Notes: a model not told the origin generated them from the letters alone. A DNA stretch of 64,000 bases from an uncultured Aliiroseovarius sp. (GCF_947492455.1 NZ_CANLNB010000001.1:248001-312000), one strand, 5' to 3'; shown: positions 28,813-40,527, numbered from the stretch's first letter. Made by a program: numbers and translations.

Positions 28813-31368
28813 ATGTCGCGATACACTGCCGCAGATATCGAACCGAAATGGCAAAAAGCCTGGGACGAGGCCGGAATCTTCACCGCCACGCGCGATGAGA
28901 CGAAGCCGAAATATTATGTGCTCGAGATGTTCCCCTATCCGTCGGGCCGCATCCATATGGGTCACGTGCGCAACTATACGATGGGCGACGTGATCTCGCG
29001 CTATAAGTCTTCGTGCGGGTTCTCGGTTCTGCACCCGATGGGCTGGGACGCCTTCGGGATGCCTGCTGAAAACGCGGCGATGGCGCAGGGCGGCCACCCT
29101 GGCACGTGGACTTATGACAACATCAAGACCATGAAAGGTCAGATGCGCCCACTGGGTCTGTCGATTGACTGGAGCCGTGAATTCGCCACCTGCGACCCGG
29201 AATATTACGGCCAGCAGCAGGCGATGTTTATCGACTTCATGGAGAAGGGTCTGGTTTACCGCAAGAACGCCACGGTGAATTGGGATCCGGTCGACATGAC
29301 GGTTCTGGCCAACGAGCAGGTGATTGACGGCTGCGGCTGGCGCTCGGGTGCGCCGGTGGAACGTCGCGACCTGACGCAATGGTTCTTCAAGATCTCGGAT
29401 TATTCGGGTGAACTTCTGGATGCGCTGGATGGCTTGGACAACTGGCCGGAAAAAGTGCGCACCATGCAGGCCAACTGGATTGGCCGCAGCCAAGGTCTGC
29501 AATTCTCGTTCGAGCGTGTGGATGGTGGTGAGTCGATCGAAGTCTATACGACGCGCCCCGACACGCTGATGGGCGCCAGCTTCGTCGGCATCTCGCCCGA
29601 TCACCCGATCTCCAAGGCGCTTGAGGCCGAAAACCCCGAGATTGCCGCGCAGCTTGTCGAAATGCGCAAGGGCGGCACCACCGCCGAAGCCATCGAGACC
29701 GCCGAGAAGCTGGGATACGACACCGGCATCCGCGTGAAACACCCGCTGAACCCGGAATGGGAGCTGCCGGTCTGGATCGCCAACTTCATCCTGATGGATT
29801 ACGGTACCGGCGCGATTTTCGCCTGTCCGGCACATGACCAGCGCGATTTGGACTTCTGCCGGAAGTACGACCTGCCGGTTGTGGACACGTTCCTGTCGCT
29901 GGACGATCCGAAGCCCGTCGAAAACGAAGCCTTCGTGCCGCCGAAAACCGAAAAGGTGAAATGGGTCGACCACTTCGCCGGTCTGGACGAGGCCACCGGC
30001 GAGGAAGCGATCGACGCGACCGTCAAGTTCGCCGAAAACGCCGGCTGGGGCACGGGCGTCGAGAAATTCCGCCTGCGTGACTGGGGTCTGAGCCGCCAGC
30101 GTTACTGGGGCTGCCCGATTCCCGTCGTTCACTGCGACACCTGCGGCGTGGTGGCTGAGAAGAAAGAAAACCTGCCGGTCAAACTGCCCGAGGATGTCAG
30201 CTTCGACACCCCCGGCAACCCGCTGGACCGTCACCCGACGTGGCGCGACTGTGCGTGCCCGTCCTGCGGCAAGCCCGCCAAGCGTGAAACCGACACGATG
30301 GACACCTTCGTCGATTCGTCCTGGTACTACGCGCGCTTCACCTCGCCGAATGCAGCGACACCGACCGATCTGGAAGAAGCCTCCTATTGGATGAATGTCG
30401 ACCAGTATATCGGCGGCATTGAGCACGCGATTCTGCACCTGCTGTACTCGCGCTTCTTCGCCCGCGCGATGAACATCTGCGGCCACCTGCCGGACACAGC
30501 CCGCGAGCCATTCAACGCGCTGTTCACGCAGGGCATGGTGACCCACGCGATCTATAAGAACGCAGACCGCACCGACGAGAACGGCCGCGCGATCTATCAC
30601 TATCCCGAAGAGGTCGAGGAACGTGATGGCAAAGTGGTCGTGAAAGAGACCGGCGAGGCGATCAAAGTGATCCCCTCGGCCAAGATGTCGAAGTCGAAGA
30701 ACAACGTGGTCGACCCGGTGAACATCATCGACGCCTTTGGCGCCGACACCGCCCGCTGGTTCGTGCTGAGCGATTCGCCCCCCGAACGTGACGTGGAATG
30801 GACGGCATCCGGTGCAGAGGCCGCCGCCAAGCACTTGGCCCGCGTGTTCGCCACCGCAGTGAAGATCGCCGATATGGACGACGCCGACGGTAATGACGAA
30901 GAACTGCTGCGCGCGATGCACAAGGCCATCCACGATGTGACCATGGGCATCGAAAGCTTCGGCTTCAACGCCGCCATTGCAAAGCTTTACGCCTTCCAGA
31001 ACGCCATTTCGAAATCGAAAGCGGGCGGTAAGGCGCAAAAGCAAGCGATGCGCACCATGGCGCAGCTGATGTCGCCCATGACGCCGCACCTGTCCGAGGA
31101 AATCTGGTCGATGCTGGGCGGCGAAGGTCTGGTGGCGCAGGCCGCATGGCCCGTCGCCGACGAAGCCATGTTGGTCGAGGATACCGTGACCCTGCCGATC
31201 CAGATCAACGGCAAACGCCGTGCGGAAATCAGCGTGCCCAAGGACATGGACAAAGCCGAGGTTGAAAAACTCGCGCTGGCCGAGGAAGCTGTCGTCAGGG
31301 CGCTGGATGGTAAGGCCCCGAAAAAAGTCATCGTTGTTCCGGGGCGTATTGTGAATGTCGTGGTCTGA
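28813..31368 (+). CDS. leuS: Leucyl-tRNA synthetase
   Basis: [21 protein letters not shown] (HIGH), [13 protein letters not shown] (KMSKS). Confidence 0.98.
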   Translation: MSRYTAADIEPKWQKAWDEAGIFTATRDETKPKYYVLEMFPYPSGRIHMGHVRNYTMGDVISRYKSSCGFSVLHPMGWDAFGMPAENAAMAQGGHPGTWTYDNIKTMKGQMRPLGLSIDWSREFATCDPEYYGQQQAMFIDFMEKGLVYRKNATVNWDPVDMTVLANEQVIDGCGWRSGAPVERRDLTQWFFKISDYSGELLDALDGLDNWPEKVRTMQANWIGRSQGLQFSFERVDGGESIEVYTTRPDTLMGASFVGISPDHPISKALEAENPEIAAQLVEMRKGGTTAEAIETAEKLGYDTGIRVKHPLNPEWELPVWIANFILMDYGTGAIFACPAHDQRDLDFCRKYDLPVVDTFLSLDDPKPVENEAFVPPKTEKVKWVDHFAGLDEATGEEAIDATVKFAENAGWGTGVEKFRLRDWGLSRQRYWGCPIPVVHCDTCGVVAEKKENLPVKLPEDVSFDTPGNPLDRHPTWRDCACPSCGKPAKRETDTMDTFVDSSWYYARFTSPNAATPTDLEEASYWMNVDQYIGGIEHAILHLLYSRFFARAMNICGHLPDTAREPFNALFTQGMVTHAIYKNADRTDENGRAIYHYPEEVEERDGKVVVKETGEAIKVIPSAKMSKSKNNVVDPVNIIDAFGADTARWFVLSDSPPERDVEWTASGAEAAAKHLARVFATAVKIADMDDADGNDEELLRAMHKAIHDVTMGIESFGFNAAIAKLYAFQNAISKSKAGGKAQKQAMRTMAQLMSPMTPHLSEEIWSMLGGEGLVAQAAWPVADEAMLVEDTVTLPIQINGKRRAEISVPKDMDKAEVEKLALAEEAVVRALDGKAPKKVIVVPGRIVNVVV

Positions 31369-31852
31369 TCGCCGCCACTTCCTGAAAATCACCGCCGCTG
31401 CCGCGCTTCTGGCCGGCTGCGGCTTCACCCCGGTCTATGCGCCGGGCGGCTCGGCGGATGGATTGCGCGGGGCGGTAACCATCGCTGCGCCGAATGATTC
31501 GAATAGCTACGAGTTCGTGAAACGGATGGAAGAACGGCTGGGCCGTAACCTGTCTGCGCCGTATCGGTTGGACTATACGATCACCACACGCTCGGAAGGC
31601 GTCGGTGTGACGCCCGCACAGGAAATCACCCGCACACAGGTATTGGGCGCGGTTGAGTTCAGCGTGACCTCGGTTGCTACGGGCGATGTGGTCGAAAAAG
31701 GCACTGTGTCCAACTTCACGTCCTATTCGACCGAAGGCTCGACCGTGTCGACCGCCGCCGTCGAACGCGACGCGAATCGCCGTCTGATGGTGCTGTTGGC
31801 CGATCAAATCACCACGCGCTTCTCGGCCACGTTCTCGGGCTGGGGCGAATGA
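31355..31852 (+). CDS. lptE: LPS assembly lipoprotein LptE
   Basis: [25 protein letters not shown]; located between leuS and holA. Confidence 0.88.
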   Translation: MSWSDRRHFLKITAAAALLAGCGFTPVYAPGGSADGLRGAVTIAAPNDSNSYEFVKRMEERLGRNLSAPYRLDYTITTRSEGVGVTPAQEITRTQVLGAVEFSVTSVATGDVVEKGTVSNFTSYSTEGSTVSTAAVERDANRRLMVLLADQITTRFSATFSGWGE

Positions 31853-32874
31853 AGCTTTCCCCGCGGGACGCCAGCGGCTATTTCGCCAAGCCCGATCCCA
31901 AGCGGATGGGCGTGCTGATTTTCGGGGCAGACGCCATGCGTGTGGCGCTGAAGCGGCAAGAGCTGATTGCCAACCTGATCGGCCCCAATGGCGAAGACGA
32001 AATGCGCCTGACCCGCATTCCTGCCGCCGAGCTGCGCAAAGACCCCGCGATGCTGTCGGACGCAATCAAATCGCAAGGTTTCTTCCCCGGCCCGCGTGTG
32101 GCCTTTGTGGAGGACGCCACCGATACGCTCGCCAAGATCATCACCCCCGCCATTGCCGACTGGCAGGACGGCGATGCGCAGGTTGTGGTGACGGCGGGCT
32201 CGCTGACCGCGCGGTCCGCGCTGCGCAAACTGTTCGAGGGCCACCCGAACGCCTTTGCGGCGGGCATCTATGACGATCCCCCCACGCGGGACGAGATCGA
32301 GGCCGACCTGAAACGCGCCGGCATCGCACAGGTCAGCCCCGAGGCGATGAACGACCTGATGGGCCTGTCGCGCGATCTGGATCCCGGCGACTTCCGGCAA
32401 ACAGTCGAGAAGCTGGGGCTGTATAAACTGTCCGATCCCGCGCCCGTCAGCCCTGACGATGTGCTGGCCGTTGCGCCTGCCTCGACCGAGGCGGCGTTGG
32501 ACGATCTGCTACATGCGGTCGCCGAAGGTCGTGCAGGCGAAATAGGCCCTATTCTCGCCAAACTGCAGGCCCAGGGCGTCGCGGCCGTGGGGCTTTGCAT
32601 CGGCGCCACCCGCCATTTCCGCGCGCTGCACGGCGCCAGCTCCGATCCCGCCGGGCCGGGCCAAGGCATCAACCGCCTGCGCCCGCCCGTGCATTTCAAA
32701 TCGCGTGACCGGATGGTCCGGCAGGCCAATAAATGGGGGCTGCGGCGGTTGGAACAGGCGCTGGAAGTGCTGATTGACACCGACTTGACGCTACGATCGG
32801 CCCAGAAGGCCCCTCAAATGGCGCTGATGGAACGCACCCTGATCCGCTTGGCGATGATGGGTGGACGGCGTTAA
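31849..32874 (+). CDS. holA: DNA polymerase III delta subunit
   Basis: VLIFGADAMRVALKRQELIANLIG, FFPGPRVAFVEDATD; synteny. Confidence 0.9.
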   Translation: MKLSPRDASGYFAKPDPKRMGVLIFGADAMRVALKRQELIANLIGPNGEDEMRLTRIPAAELRKDPAMLSDAIKSQGFFPGPRVAFVEDATDTLAKIITPAIADWQDGDAQVVVTAGSLTARSALRKLFEGHPNAFAAGIYDDPPTRDEIEADLKRAGIAQVSPEAMNDLMGLSRDLDPGDFRQTVEKLGLYKLSDPAPVSPDDVLAVAPASTEAALDDLLHAVAEGRAGEIGPILAKLQAQGVAAVGLCIGATRHFRALHGASSDPAGPGQGINRLRPPVHFKSRDRMVRQANKWGLRRLEQALEVLIDTDLTLRSAQKAPQMALMERTLIRLAMMGGRR

Positions 32875-34046
32875 CGCCTAGCGTAATCCGCGGCAGCGCG
32901 CCCTGCATGGCGCCCGGTCGCGAAACATGTGGTCAACAGATAACCACCGGTCGGGGCTTCCCAATCCAGCATTTCACCGCAGGCAAAGACGCCGGGCAGC
33001 GCCTTGATCATAAGCCCCTCGTCCAGCGCCTCGAACGACAGACCGCCTGCGGTCGAGATCGCCTCGTCCAGCGGGCGCGGACCTTGATGGGGGATCGGCA
33101 GAGCTTTGATCAGCGCAGCGAGTTCGGCAGGGTCAGAGGGCAAAGGCCGCGAAAACTCCTGTAATAGAGACGTTTTTACCGGGTCCAGCTTCAGCGTCTT
33201 GCGCAGGTGGTTGGACAGGCTGGCCTTGCCGCGCGGGCGGGAGAGACGGGCGGTGATGTCCTCAAGGCTGCGCCCGGGGAGCAGGTCCAAAGTCAAAGGC
33301 GCCCCGTCGCGCATCGCACGGCTAACGGCATAAATCGCGGACCCTTCAATGCCCCGTGACGAGATGACGAACTCGCCCAGCACCGATTGATCCCCGGCAG
33401 TGACGCGTACGGATTTCACCGGCTGGCCGAAGTGACGCGCCATATGGGTGCTCCACGCGACGATGAAGCCCATGTTGGCGGGCTGGAACGGCGCGCAGGA
33501 AACACTGTTTTGGGCAAGAATAGAGACCCATTCTCCATCCGATCCCAACCGTGCCCAGCTGGCCCCGCCCAGTGCCAGGACGGTGACATCCGCCTGAACG
33601 GTTTGCAGCCCCTCGGGCGTCTCAAATTGCTTCGCACCATCTGCGATACCTACCCAACGCCAGTTCCGACGCAGCTCGACCCCGGCTTGATCCAACCGCG
33701 CCAGCCAATTGCGCAGCAGCGGCGACGCCTTCATCACCTTGGGAAAGACACGCCCCGACGACCCGGTAAAGACCTCTTGCCCCAGATCACGCGCCCAGTC
33801 CTGAACCGCGTCTGGTCCAAATCCAGCCACGATCTTCCGCAGGCTGTCTGGTCCATGAATATGGGACAAAAACGCCGAAATAGGCTCTGACTTTGTCAGG
33901 TTCAGACCCGACTTCCCGGCCATCAGGAACTTGCGCGCGGGCGATGGCTTGGCGTCAGCAACCACAACGGACAGCCCCGCCTTCGACAGCTCCTCTGCTG
34001 CCATCAGCCCTGCCGGACCTGCCCCAATGACCAGCGCAGTCTTCAC
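32871..34046 (-). CDS. NAD(P)/FAD-dependent oxidoreductase, TIGR03862/BaiN-like flavoprotein
   Basis: ALVIGAGPAGLMAAEELSKAGLSVVV, KFLMAGKSGLNLTKSEP, GVFACGEMLDWEAPTGGYLLTTCFATG. Confidence 0.9.
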   Translation of the reverse strand: MKTALVIGAGPAGLMAAEELSKAGLSVVVADAKPSPARKFLMAGKSGLNLTKSEPISAFLSHIHGPDSLRKIVAGFGPDAVQDWARDLGQEVFTGSSGRVFPKVMKASPLLRNWLARLDQAGVELRRNWRWVGIADGAKQFETPEGLQTVQADVTVLALGGASWARLGSDGEWVSILAQNSVSCAPFQPANMGFIVAWSTHMARHFGQPVKSVRVTAGDQSVLGEFVISSRGIEGSAIYAVSRAMRDGAPLTLDLLPGRSLEDITARLSRPRGKASLSNHLRKTLKLDPVKTSLLQEFSRPLPSDPAELAALIKALPIPHQGPRPLDEAISTAGGLSFEALDEGLMIKALPGVFACGEMLDWEAPTGGYLLTTCFATGRHAGRAAADYARR

Positions 34047-35368
34047 GAGGATTTGGCCCCATCACCCAGCATCTCGACCACGCGGTGTGGATAGGGGATC
34101 TCGATGTGGTTGGCCTTAAGCGCCTTCCAGATCTGCATCATGACCCGCGGCGTGAACTTGTTGCGCCCGTCATCTATGCCGTTCACCCAGAACTCCAACG
34201 CGAAATCGACACCGCTGTCGCCAAAGGCGCGCAGCTCGCAATCGGGCATGTGTTCTTCAGTATCGGTCAGAACGAAATCCAGTTCGGCCACGGCTTTTTC
34301 GATGATGTCCGGCACGGCCACGATGTCGGCCTTATAGCTGACCGAGAACGGCGCCTCGTAGCGATTGGCGCTGCCTGCATCCGAGTAGTTCACCACACGA
34401 GTGGTGATAAAATGCTCGTTCGGCACCACGATCCATTTGCCGTCATACGTCTCTAATATGGCGGCGCGGGCGGTCATTTTGACGATCGTGCCGGTCTCGC
34501 CCCCGTCCAATTCGACGTAGTCGCCGACCGTGGCCTGCCCTTCCAACAGAAGGATAATGCCCGAGATAAAGTTCGACGCAATTTGCTGTAGCCCAAAGCC
34601 CAGCCCGACGCCAATCGCGCCCCCAAGAACAGCCAGAGAGGTCAGATTGACGCCCATGATGTTCATCAGGATCAGGAAGGCGGCACCGAAAATCGAGATT
34701 TCTGCGGCTTTGACGGCCAGCTCGCGGGTGGCCGGGCGCATCTCTTCCTGTTTCTTGATCGCTTGTGCGGTTTGGTCGTTCGACCAGCGCCCCAGCCAGA
34801 AGATGACGCCGCCCAGCACGGCAAAGCGGATGGCGAACAGCAGCGAGAAGCTCATATTCCCCAGCGGTACGACAGTTTCGTCCAGTTTGGTCGTCACCAG
34901 ATCCAAAAGCCCGACGGTATAGAGCGCAGCCATTGGGATCAGGATGTATTTGCCCAAAAGCTTCAGGAACGGATCCTTGATGATCTCACGCGCGAAGGCG
35001 CGCACGGCGAGGAACAAGAACACGCGTTTCCCGAAGGCGATCACCGCACCCGAGCCAAAGATCGAGCGCGTGACCTGCTCGCCCATCGCCGTAAACGCCC
35101 AGGCCAGAAGCGGCATGGTCAAGGGCAGGAAGATCAACGCGAACAGGCGGACCTTGGCGATCGGATGGTTGCGATCGCCGTTCGGCGTCAGAATGCGGGT
35201 CAGGAATGGCTCGAGCTTCTTATCGGTGAAGCGCGCGGCCAGATAGGCAACGACCAAGAGCCCGAACTGAGACCACGCGGCGGGGGACAGAAGCCAGCCT
35301 TCAGCGATCTCCCACCCCTGGTTCAGATAGTCCAGCGCGGTGTCCACGATCTGAGGTCGATTTTCCAT
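34043..35368 (-). CDS. Mechanosensitive ion channel family protein (MscS-like)
   Basis: GLGFGLQQIASNFISGIILLLEGQATVGDYVEL, VPNEHFITTRVVNYS. Confidence 0.92.
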   Translation of the reverse strand: MENRPQIVDTALDYLNQGWEIAEGWLLSPAAWSQFGLLVVAYLAARFTDKKLEPFLTRILTPNGDRNHPIAKVRLFALIFLPLTMPLLAWAFTAMGEQVTRSIFGSGAVIAFGKRVFLFLAVRAFAREIIKDPFLKLLGKYILIPMAALYTVGLLDLVTTKLDETVVPLGNMSFSLLFAIRFAVLGGVIFWLGRWSNDQTAQAIKKQEEMRPATRELAVKAAEISIFGAAFLILMNIMGVNLTSLAVLGGAIGVGLGFGLQQIASNFISGIILLLEGQATVGDYVELDGGETGTIVKMTARAAILETYDGKWIVVPNEHFITTRVVNYSDAGSANRYEAPFSVSYKADIVAVPDIIEKAVAELDFVLTDTEEHMPDCELRAFGDSGVDFALEFWVNGIDDGRNKFTPRVMMQIWKALKANHIEIPYPHRVVEMLGDGAKSS

Positions 35369-35413
35369 CTGCTTTTCCTTGCCTTCACGCGAACACTGAT
35401 AAAACCTTTGGAA

Positions 35414-35746
35414 ATGGATAGCGGTTTGACCTCAAAGGGCAAGGCTTCCTTGCCGGAATGCGCGCTGTGCGGGCGCGTGATCCCGCCGGATGTGGCGCAA
35501 AGCCAGCACCATCTGGTGCCGAAGCTGAAGGGCGGGAAAGGCGGGGAAACTGTTCTGCTGCACCAGATCTGTCACAATCAGATTCACCTTGAACTGAGCG
35601 AGGCCGAACTGGCGCGCAGCTATCACACGCCTGACGCCCTGCGCGCCCATCCGGTGCTGGCCAAGTTTATCCGCTGGGTCGCCAAACGCCCGCCGGATTT
35701 CTACGCCGTCACCAAAGGGGCGCGGCGTAGAAAAGGGCGACGTTAG
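35414..35746 (+). CDS. HNH endonuclease
   Basis: CALCGRVIPP...QHHLVPKLKGGKGGETVLLHQICHNQIH. Confidence 0.85.
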   Translation: MDSGLTSKGKASLPECALCGRVIPPDVAQSQHHLVPKLKGGKGGETVLLHQICHNQIHLELSEAELARSYHTPDALRAHPVLAKFIRWVAKRPPDFYAVTKGARRRKGRR

Positions 35747-35764
35747 GCCGGATTAGAGCCTATA

Positions 35765-36376
35765 TTAGGGGATCATCCGCTTCATCGCCGCCACGTGATC
35801 GGCGCTTTGCGATCGGGCGTGGTCGGCAAGCTCTAACGCAGCGTCCATCAAGCTGTCAGGCGCGACCACGCGGTCGATCAGCCCCCATGAAAGCGCCTCG
35901 TCCGTTTGGATTTTCTGGCCCGCCATCAAAATCATCTTGGCCCGCGCGGGACCGACCAGCGCGGCCAGACGTGCGGGGTCGGACGGCTGAGGCAGATAGC
36001 CCAGCTTCATCACCGGATAGAAAAACTTGGAACTGGGGACCGAGATACGCAGATCACAGGCCAAGGCCATGCCGAACGCACCGCCTGCCAGCGTGCCGTT
36101 CAGGGCGGCGATGGTCAGGCAGGGCGCGGCGGCGATGGCACCGGACAGACGTTCCCACACATCGTCGGTGGCCAAACCAGCCTTCGCCTCGTCCAGATCC
36201 GCACCAGCGGAAAACACCTTGCCCGCACCGGTCAGCACCAACACGCGCGCATCCCCCGCCGCGTCCTGCGCGATCTGGGCGAGCCGCTCCAACATCGCCT
36301 TGGTCAACGAGTTCGCCTTGTCCGGACGGTTTATGGTCACCACCCAGACGCCATTTTCTTTCGTGAGGTCTATCAT
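35765..36376 (-). CDS. Enoyl-CoA hydratase/isomerase family protein
   Basis: NRPDKANSLTKAMLERL, GAGKVFSAGADL, LNGTLAGGAFGMALACDLRI. Confidence 0.92.
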   Translation of the reverse strand: MIDLTKENGVWVVTINRPDKANSLTKAMLERLAQIAQDAAGDARVLVLTGAGKVFSAGADLDEAKAGLATDDVWERLSGAIAAAPCLTIAALNGTLAGGAFGMALACDLRISVPSSKFFYPVMKLGYLPQPSDPARLAALVGPARAKMILMAGQKIQTDEALSWGLIDRVVAPDSLMDAALELADHARSQSADHVAAMKRMIP

Positions 36377-37128
36377 CCGAATACGTTCGCTCTTTTCCTG
36401 ATATCCATGTCGCGGAGCGAGATTTCCTTGCCCAGAAACTCGTCTGCATCATCTGTGCACATCCACAACAGCGCGCGGGCGGGCCATTCGGCGGGGATGT
36501 GTTCTTCCCAGTTCAGCCGCGCCACCGCGTTGATGCCCGAGGCTTTGATCTCGCGCTGCATTTGGGTGGCAACGGTGCCCGGCGACAGACCGATCGCACG
36601 GATGCCCTTGCCCGAGGTTTCAAGGTGCAGAGCCTCGTTAAACATATGCATGCCCGCCTTCGAGGTGCAGTAATGTGCCCAGCCTTCCAGCGGGCGATGG
36701 GCGGCCCCAGAACTGATCGTCAGGATCGAGCCTCCGCCCTGTTCGATCATATGCGGCAAGGCGGCTCTTGCGCCGTAATAGACACCTTTTAGGTTTACAT
36801 CGATGACATGGCTCCAGCCCTCGGGGTCCGAGGTTTCAAGCGGACCGATGGGTTCAATGACGCCCGCATTGTTGATCAGCACATCCACGCTGCCAAAGCG
36901 CCCGTGGGCCATATCAATGGCGGCTTTCACTTGGCTCCAATTCGACACGTCGCAAGTGACGGCCAAAGCACGCTCGCCAATGGATTCCGCGATGGCTTGG
37001 ATCTGCGCCGCGCTGCGGGCGGTCAGCACCACGTTGGCCCCGGCCTGCGCAAAGATGTGCGCGGCGGCTTCTCCGATTCCGCGGCTTGCGCCCGTGATCA
37101 CAACGGTTTTCCCTGTCAAATCATGCAT
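36373..37128 (-). CDS. SDR family oxidoreductase
   Basis: VVITGASRGIGEAAAHIFA, LINNAGVIEP, YCTSKAGMHMF. Confidence 0.93.
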   Translation of the reverse strand: MHDLTGKTVVITGASRGIGEAAAHIFAQAGANVVLTARSAAQIQAIAESIGERALAVTCDVSNWSQVKAAIDMAHGRFGSVDVLINNAGVIEPIGPLETSDPEGWSHVIDVNLKGVYYGARAALPHMIEQGGGSILTISSGAAHRPLEGWAHYCTSKAGMHMFNEALHLETSGKGIRAIGLSPGTVATQMQREIKASGINAVARLNWEEHIPAEWPARALLWMCTDDADEFLGKEISLRDMDIRKRANVFG

Positions 37129-37244
37129 ATGGTGCCCTCCCTTCCTTTAATGCTAGCGCAGCATTCGCGCAGATGCCAGAGACACATCTTGCGAGCGGGG
37201 GGTGCAGAGGTTACCTGAGAGGCACGCAATTGAAAGGACGCCCC

Positions 37245-38591
37245 ATGCGCGCATCGCTTGATAGCCTGACCCAACAGCTTTTGGACGCCGCCCGGAAGGC
37301 GGGGGCGGACGCGGCGGATGCGTTGGCGGTGGACGGGACGTCCGTGTCGATTGATGTGCTGAACGGCAAGCTGGAGCACGCCGAACGCTCCGAGGGCGTG
37401 GACATTGGCCTACGCGTGATGCTGGGCCAGCGACAGGCCTGTGTGTCGGCGTCAGATGTGTCCGAAGCGACAATCAACGCGATGGCCGAGCGCGCCGTGG
37501 CGATGGCCAAAGAAGCGCCCGAGGATCCCCATATCGCGCAGGCAGACCCAGCGGATCTGGCGAGCGACTGGGATCTGGAGGCCTTGGAAATGGCCGACCC
37601 CAGCGCCGAACCCGACCCCGCCGCGCTGGAACGTGATGCGCTCGAGGCCGAGGCCGCTGCGCTGGCCGTCAACGGCGTGTCGCAGGTCAGCAGCTCGTCG
37701 GCGGGTTACGGGCGGCATCAGTTCCATTTGGCATGCTCAAACGGGTTTTCGGGGGGCTATGGCCGCACCAACCGCGCAATCTCGACCGTGGCGATCACCG
37801 GCGAAGGCGCGACGATGGAACGTGACTATGCTGGCGAAATGCGCATCTTTCAGGCCAATCTGCCCAGCGCGGAAGAGATCGGCACCAAAGCGGGCAACCG
37901 TACTGTCGAACGGCTGGGCGCGAAGAAGCCGCCAACGGGCGCTTATCCTGTGCTCTATGACGAACGCATTTCGGCATCCTTGATCGGGCATCTGCTGAGC
38001 GCCTCGAACGGCGCGATGATCGCGCGTGGGTCGTCGTGGTTGCTGGATGCGTTGGGCGAACAGGTGCTGCCCGACGGCATTGACCTGATCGAGGATCCAC
38101 ACCGCAAACGTATTTCCGGCTCGCGCCCGTTCGACGGGGAAGGCCTGCCCACGCAACAGCGCAAGATCGTCGATAGCGGACTGCTGACCGGCTGGACGAT
38201 GGACATCGCCACAGCACGCCAACTGGGGATGCAAAGCACCGCCAGCGCGTCACGCGGGACGTCTGCGCCGCCGTCACCGTCGATCTCGAATGTGGCTCTA
38301 ACGCAGGGGAATTTGACGAAAGAGGACCTGATCGCGCAGATGGGCACCGGGCTCTTGGTGACATCGATGATCGGGTCCACGATCAACCCGAACACCGGTG
38401 ATTATTCGCGCGGCGCATCTGGCTTTTGGATCGAGAACGGCGAAATCGCCTATCCCGTCAACGAATGCACCATCGCGGGCAATCTACGGGATATGCTGAA
38501 GCGGATCATCCCGGCGAATGATGCCGAACCGCATCTCAGCCGTATGATCCCCAGCCTGCTGGTCGAAGGGATGACCCTTGCCGGTGACTGA
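37245..38591 (+). CDS. pmbA: TldD/PmbA family metallopeptidase-like protein
   Basis: Full-length PmbA-like ORF; STASASRGTSAPPSPSISNVAL, GASGFWIENGEIAYPVNECTIAGNL. Confidence 0.9.
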   Translation: MRASLDSLTQQLLDAARKAGADAADALAVDGTSVSIDVLNGKLEHAERSEGVDIGLRVMLGQRQACVSASDVSEATINAMAERAVAMAKEAPEDPHIAQADPADLASDWDLEALEMADPSAEPDPAALERDALEAEAAALAVNGVSQVSSSSAGYGRHQFHLACSNGFSGGYGRTNRAISTVAITGEGATMERDYAGEMRIFQANLPSAEEIGTKAGNRTVERLGAKKPPTGAYPVLYDERISASLIGHLLSASNGAMIARGSSWLLDALGEQVLPDGIDLIEDPHRKRISGSRPFDGEGLPTQQRKIVDSGLLTGWTMDIATARQLGMQSTASASRGTSAPPSPSISNVALTQGNLTKEDLIAQMGTGLLVTSMIGSTINPNTGDYSRGASGFWIENGEIAYPVNECTIAGNLRDMLKRIIPANDAEPHLSRMIPSLLVEGMTLAGD

Positions 38592-39369
38592 TGATCTGAA
38601 ACTTCTGATCGACGCGGCGCAAGCAGCGGGCAAGATCGCCTCGGGCTTTTTCCACGGCTCGGCCGAACGTTGGGACAAACCCGGCGGCCAAGGCCCCGTG
38701 ACCGAGGCGGATCTGGCCGTGGATCGCATGTTGCGAAACGAACTGACCGGTGCCCGACCCGACTATGGCTGGCTGTCGGAAGAAACCGAGGACAACCCCG
38801 AACGTCTTGAGGCCGAACAGGTGTTCATCGTCGATCCGATCGACGGCACGCGCAGCTTCATCGAAGGCTCGACCACATGGGCGCACTCGCTGGCCGTGGC
38901 GCGCGACGGGATTGTCGAGGCCGCCGTGGTCTATCTGCCCGAACGCGGCAAGCTTTATGCTGCAGCCCTTGGGCAAGGTGCCACGCTGAATGACACTGCC
39001 CTGACCGTCAGCCAGAAGACCCGGATCGAAGGTGCCACGGTGCTCGCCGCAAAGCCCAATTTGAACCCCAGTTTCTGGCAGAATAGAGACGTTCCCCCAG
39101 TCGAGCGGGTGTTCAGAAGCTCGCTGGCCTATCGGCTTTCTCTGGTGGGCGAGGGTCGATTTGACGCGATGATGACACTGCGGCCCACTTGGGAATGGGA
39201 CGTCGCTGCCGGAGCGCTGATCGTCGAAGAAGCAGGCGGAAAAGTGACCGATCAGGTCAAAGGATCCGCGCGCTTCAACAACCCGCATCCGCAGCTGCGC
39301 GGCATGGTCGCGGGCACCCCACCGGTGCAGGACGCGCTGGTCACACGGTTAGCGGAACCGTTAGTCTAA
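38578..39369 (+). CDS. Inositol monophosphatase / 3'(2'),5'-bisphosphate nucleotidase (CysQ-like)
   Basis: VTEADLAVDR, GWLSEETEDN, VDPIDGTRSFIEG, WEWDVAAGALIVEEAGG; non-ATG start likely. Confidence 0.9.
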   Translation: MPVTDDLKLLIDAAQAAGKIASGFFHGSAERWDKPGGQGPVTEADLAVDRMLRNELTGARPDYGWLSEETEDNPERLEAEQVFIVDPIDGTRSFIEGSTTWAHSLAVARDGIVEAAVVYLPERGKLYAAALGQGATLNDTALTVSQKTRIEGATVLAAKPNLNPSFWQNRDVPPVERVFRSSLAYRLSLVGEGRFDAMMTLRPTWEWDVAAGALIVEEAGGKVTDQVKGSARFNNPHPQLRGMVAGTPPVQDALVTRLAEPLV

Positions 39370-39432
39370 CATCCCTTTGAAATTGGGGCATTGCCAAGCG
39401 GATATCTATCGCTAACATACGGCAACCCCCAT

Positions 39433-40491
39433 ATGTTCAAGGATGCCTACGTGACAGACAGACAGACCCCCCCGAACCGCCGCCCATTGACCCTTCGTGA
39501 CGTGTCTGAAGCCTCGGGCGTCAGCGAAATGACGGTCAGCAGGGTGTTGCGAAACCGGGGTGATGTCAGTCAGGCGACTCGTGACCGCGTGCTGGAAGCC
39601 GCGAAAGAGCTGGGATATGTGCCCAACAAGATCGCGGGCGCGCTGGCCTCGCAACGGGTGAACCTTGTGGCGGTGATCATCCCGTCCCTGTCCAACATGG
39701 TCTTCCCCGAGGTCATGATGGGCATCAACGAGATTCTGGACGAAACCCCTTTGCAGCCCGTTGTGGGCGTCACGAACTACGACCCCAAACGCGAAGAAAA
39801 AGTCCTGTATGAGATGCTGTCCTGGCGTCCCTCAGGCGTAATTATCGCAGGGTTAGAGCATTCTGACGCTGCCAAGGCGATGCTGAAGGCCGCGGGCATT
39901 CCGGTGGTCGAAATCATGGACACCGACGGCGACGCGATCGACGCCTGCGTCGGCATCTCTCACCGTCGCGCGGGACGCAAGATGGCCAAGGCCATCCTGA
40001 AAGCGGGTTACAAAAACATCGGATTCCTTGGCACCAAGATGCCGCTGGACCACCGCGCCCGCAAACGTTTCGAAGGCTTCACCGAGGTACTGGCCAAAGA
40101 AGGGATCGAGATCGCGGATCGCGAATTCTACGAGGGCGGATCGGCGCTGGCCAAAGGTCGCGAGATGACCGAGGTCATGCTGGAACGCACGCCCGAGCTG
40201 GATTTCATGTATTATTCCAACGATATGATCGGCGCGGGCGGGCTTTTGTATTGTCTGGACAAGGGCATCAGCGTACCGGGTCAGATCGGCCTTGCGGGCT
40301 TTAACGGAGTCGAGCTTCTGGACGGTCTGCCGCGCCAGCTGGCCACAATGGACGCCTGCCGCAAGGAAATCGGCCGTGCGGCGGCCCAGATCATCGCGGA
40401 TCGCAGCACCGAAGCCGGTGACACCGGCGGCGGCGAACGGATCGAGCTTTCCCCCAAGATCGAAGCTGGCGAGACCCTGAAACGCCGCTAG
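39433..40491 (+). CDS. LacI-family transcriptional regulator
   Basis: LTLRDVSEASGVSEMTVSRVLRNRGDVSQATRDRVLEAAKELGYVPN HTH and periplasmic-binding-like core. Confidence 0.93.
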   Translation: MFKDAYVTDRQTPPNRRPLTLRDVSEASGVSEMTVSRVLRNRGDVSQATRDRVLEAAKELGYVPNKIAGALASQRVNLVAVIIPSLSNMVFPEVMMGINEILDETPLQPVVGVTNYDPKREEKVLYEMLSWRPSGVIIAGLEHSDAAKAMLKAAGIPVVEIMDTDGDAIDACVGISHRRAGRKMAKAILKAGYKNIGFLGTKMPLDHRARKRFEGFTEVLAKEGIEIADREFYEGGSALAKGREMTEVMLERTPELDFMYYSNDMIGAGGLLYCLDKGISVPGQIGLAGFNGVELLDGLPRQLATMDACRKEIGRAAAQIIADRSTEAGDTGGGERIELSPKIEAGETLKRR

Positions 40492-40527
40492 ACAAGCCCG
40501 ACCCGCTTGCCTATTTGCTGCGCAAAC

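Noticed and set aside
28798-31428. 876-aa minus-strand ORF opposite leuS
   Set aside because: Antisense artefact of codon bias; leuS on the plus strand is unambiguous.
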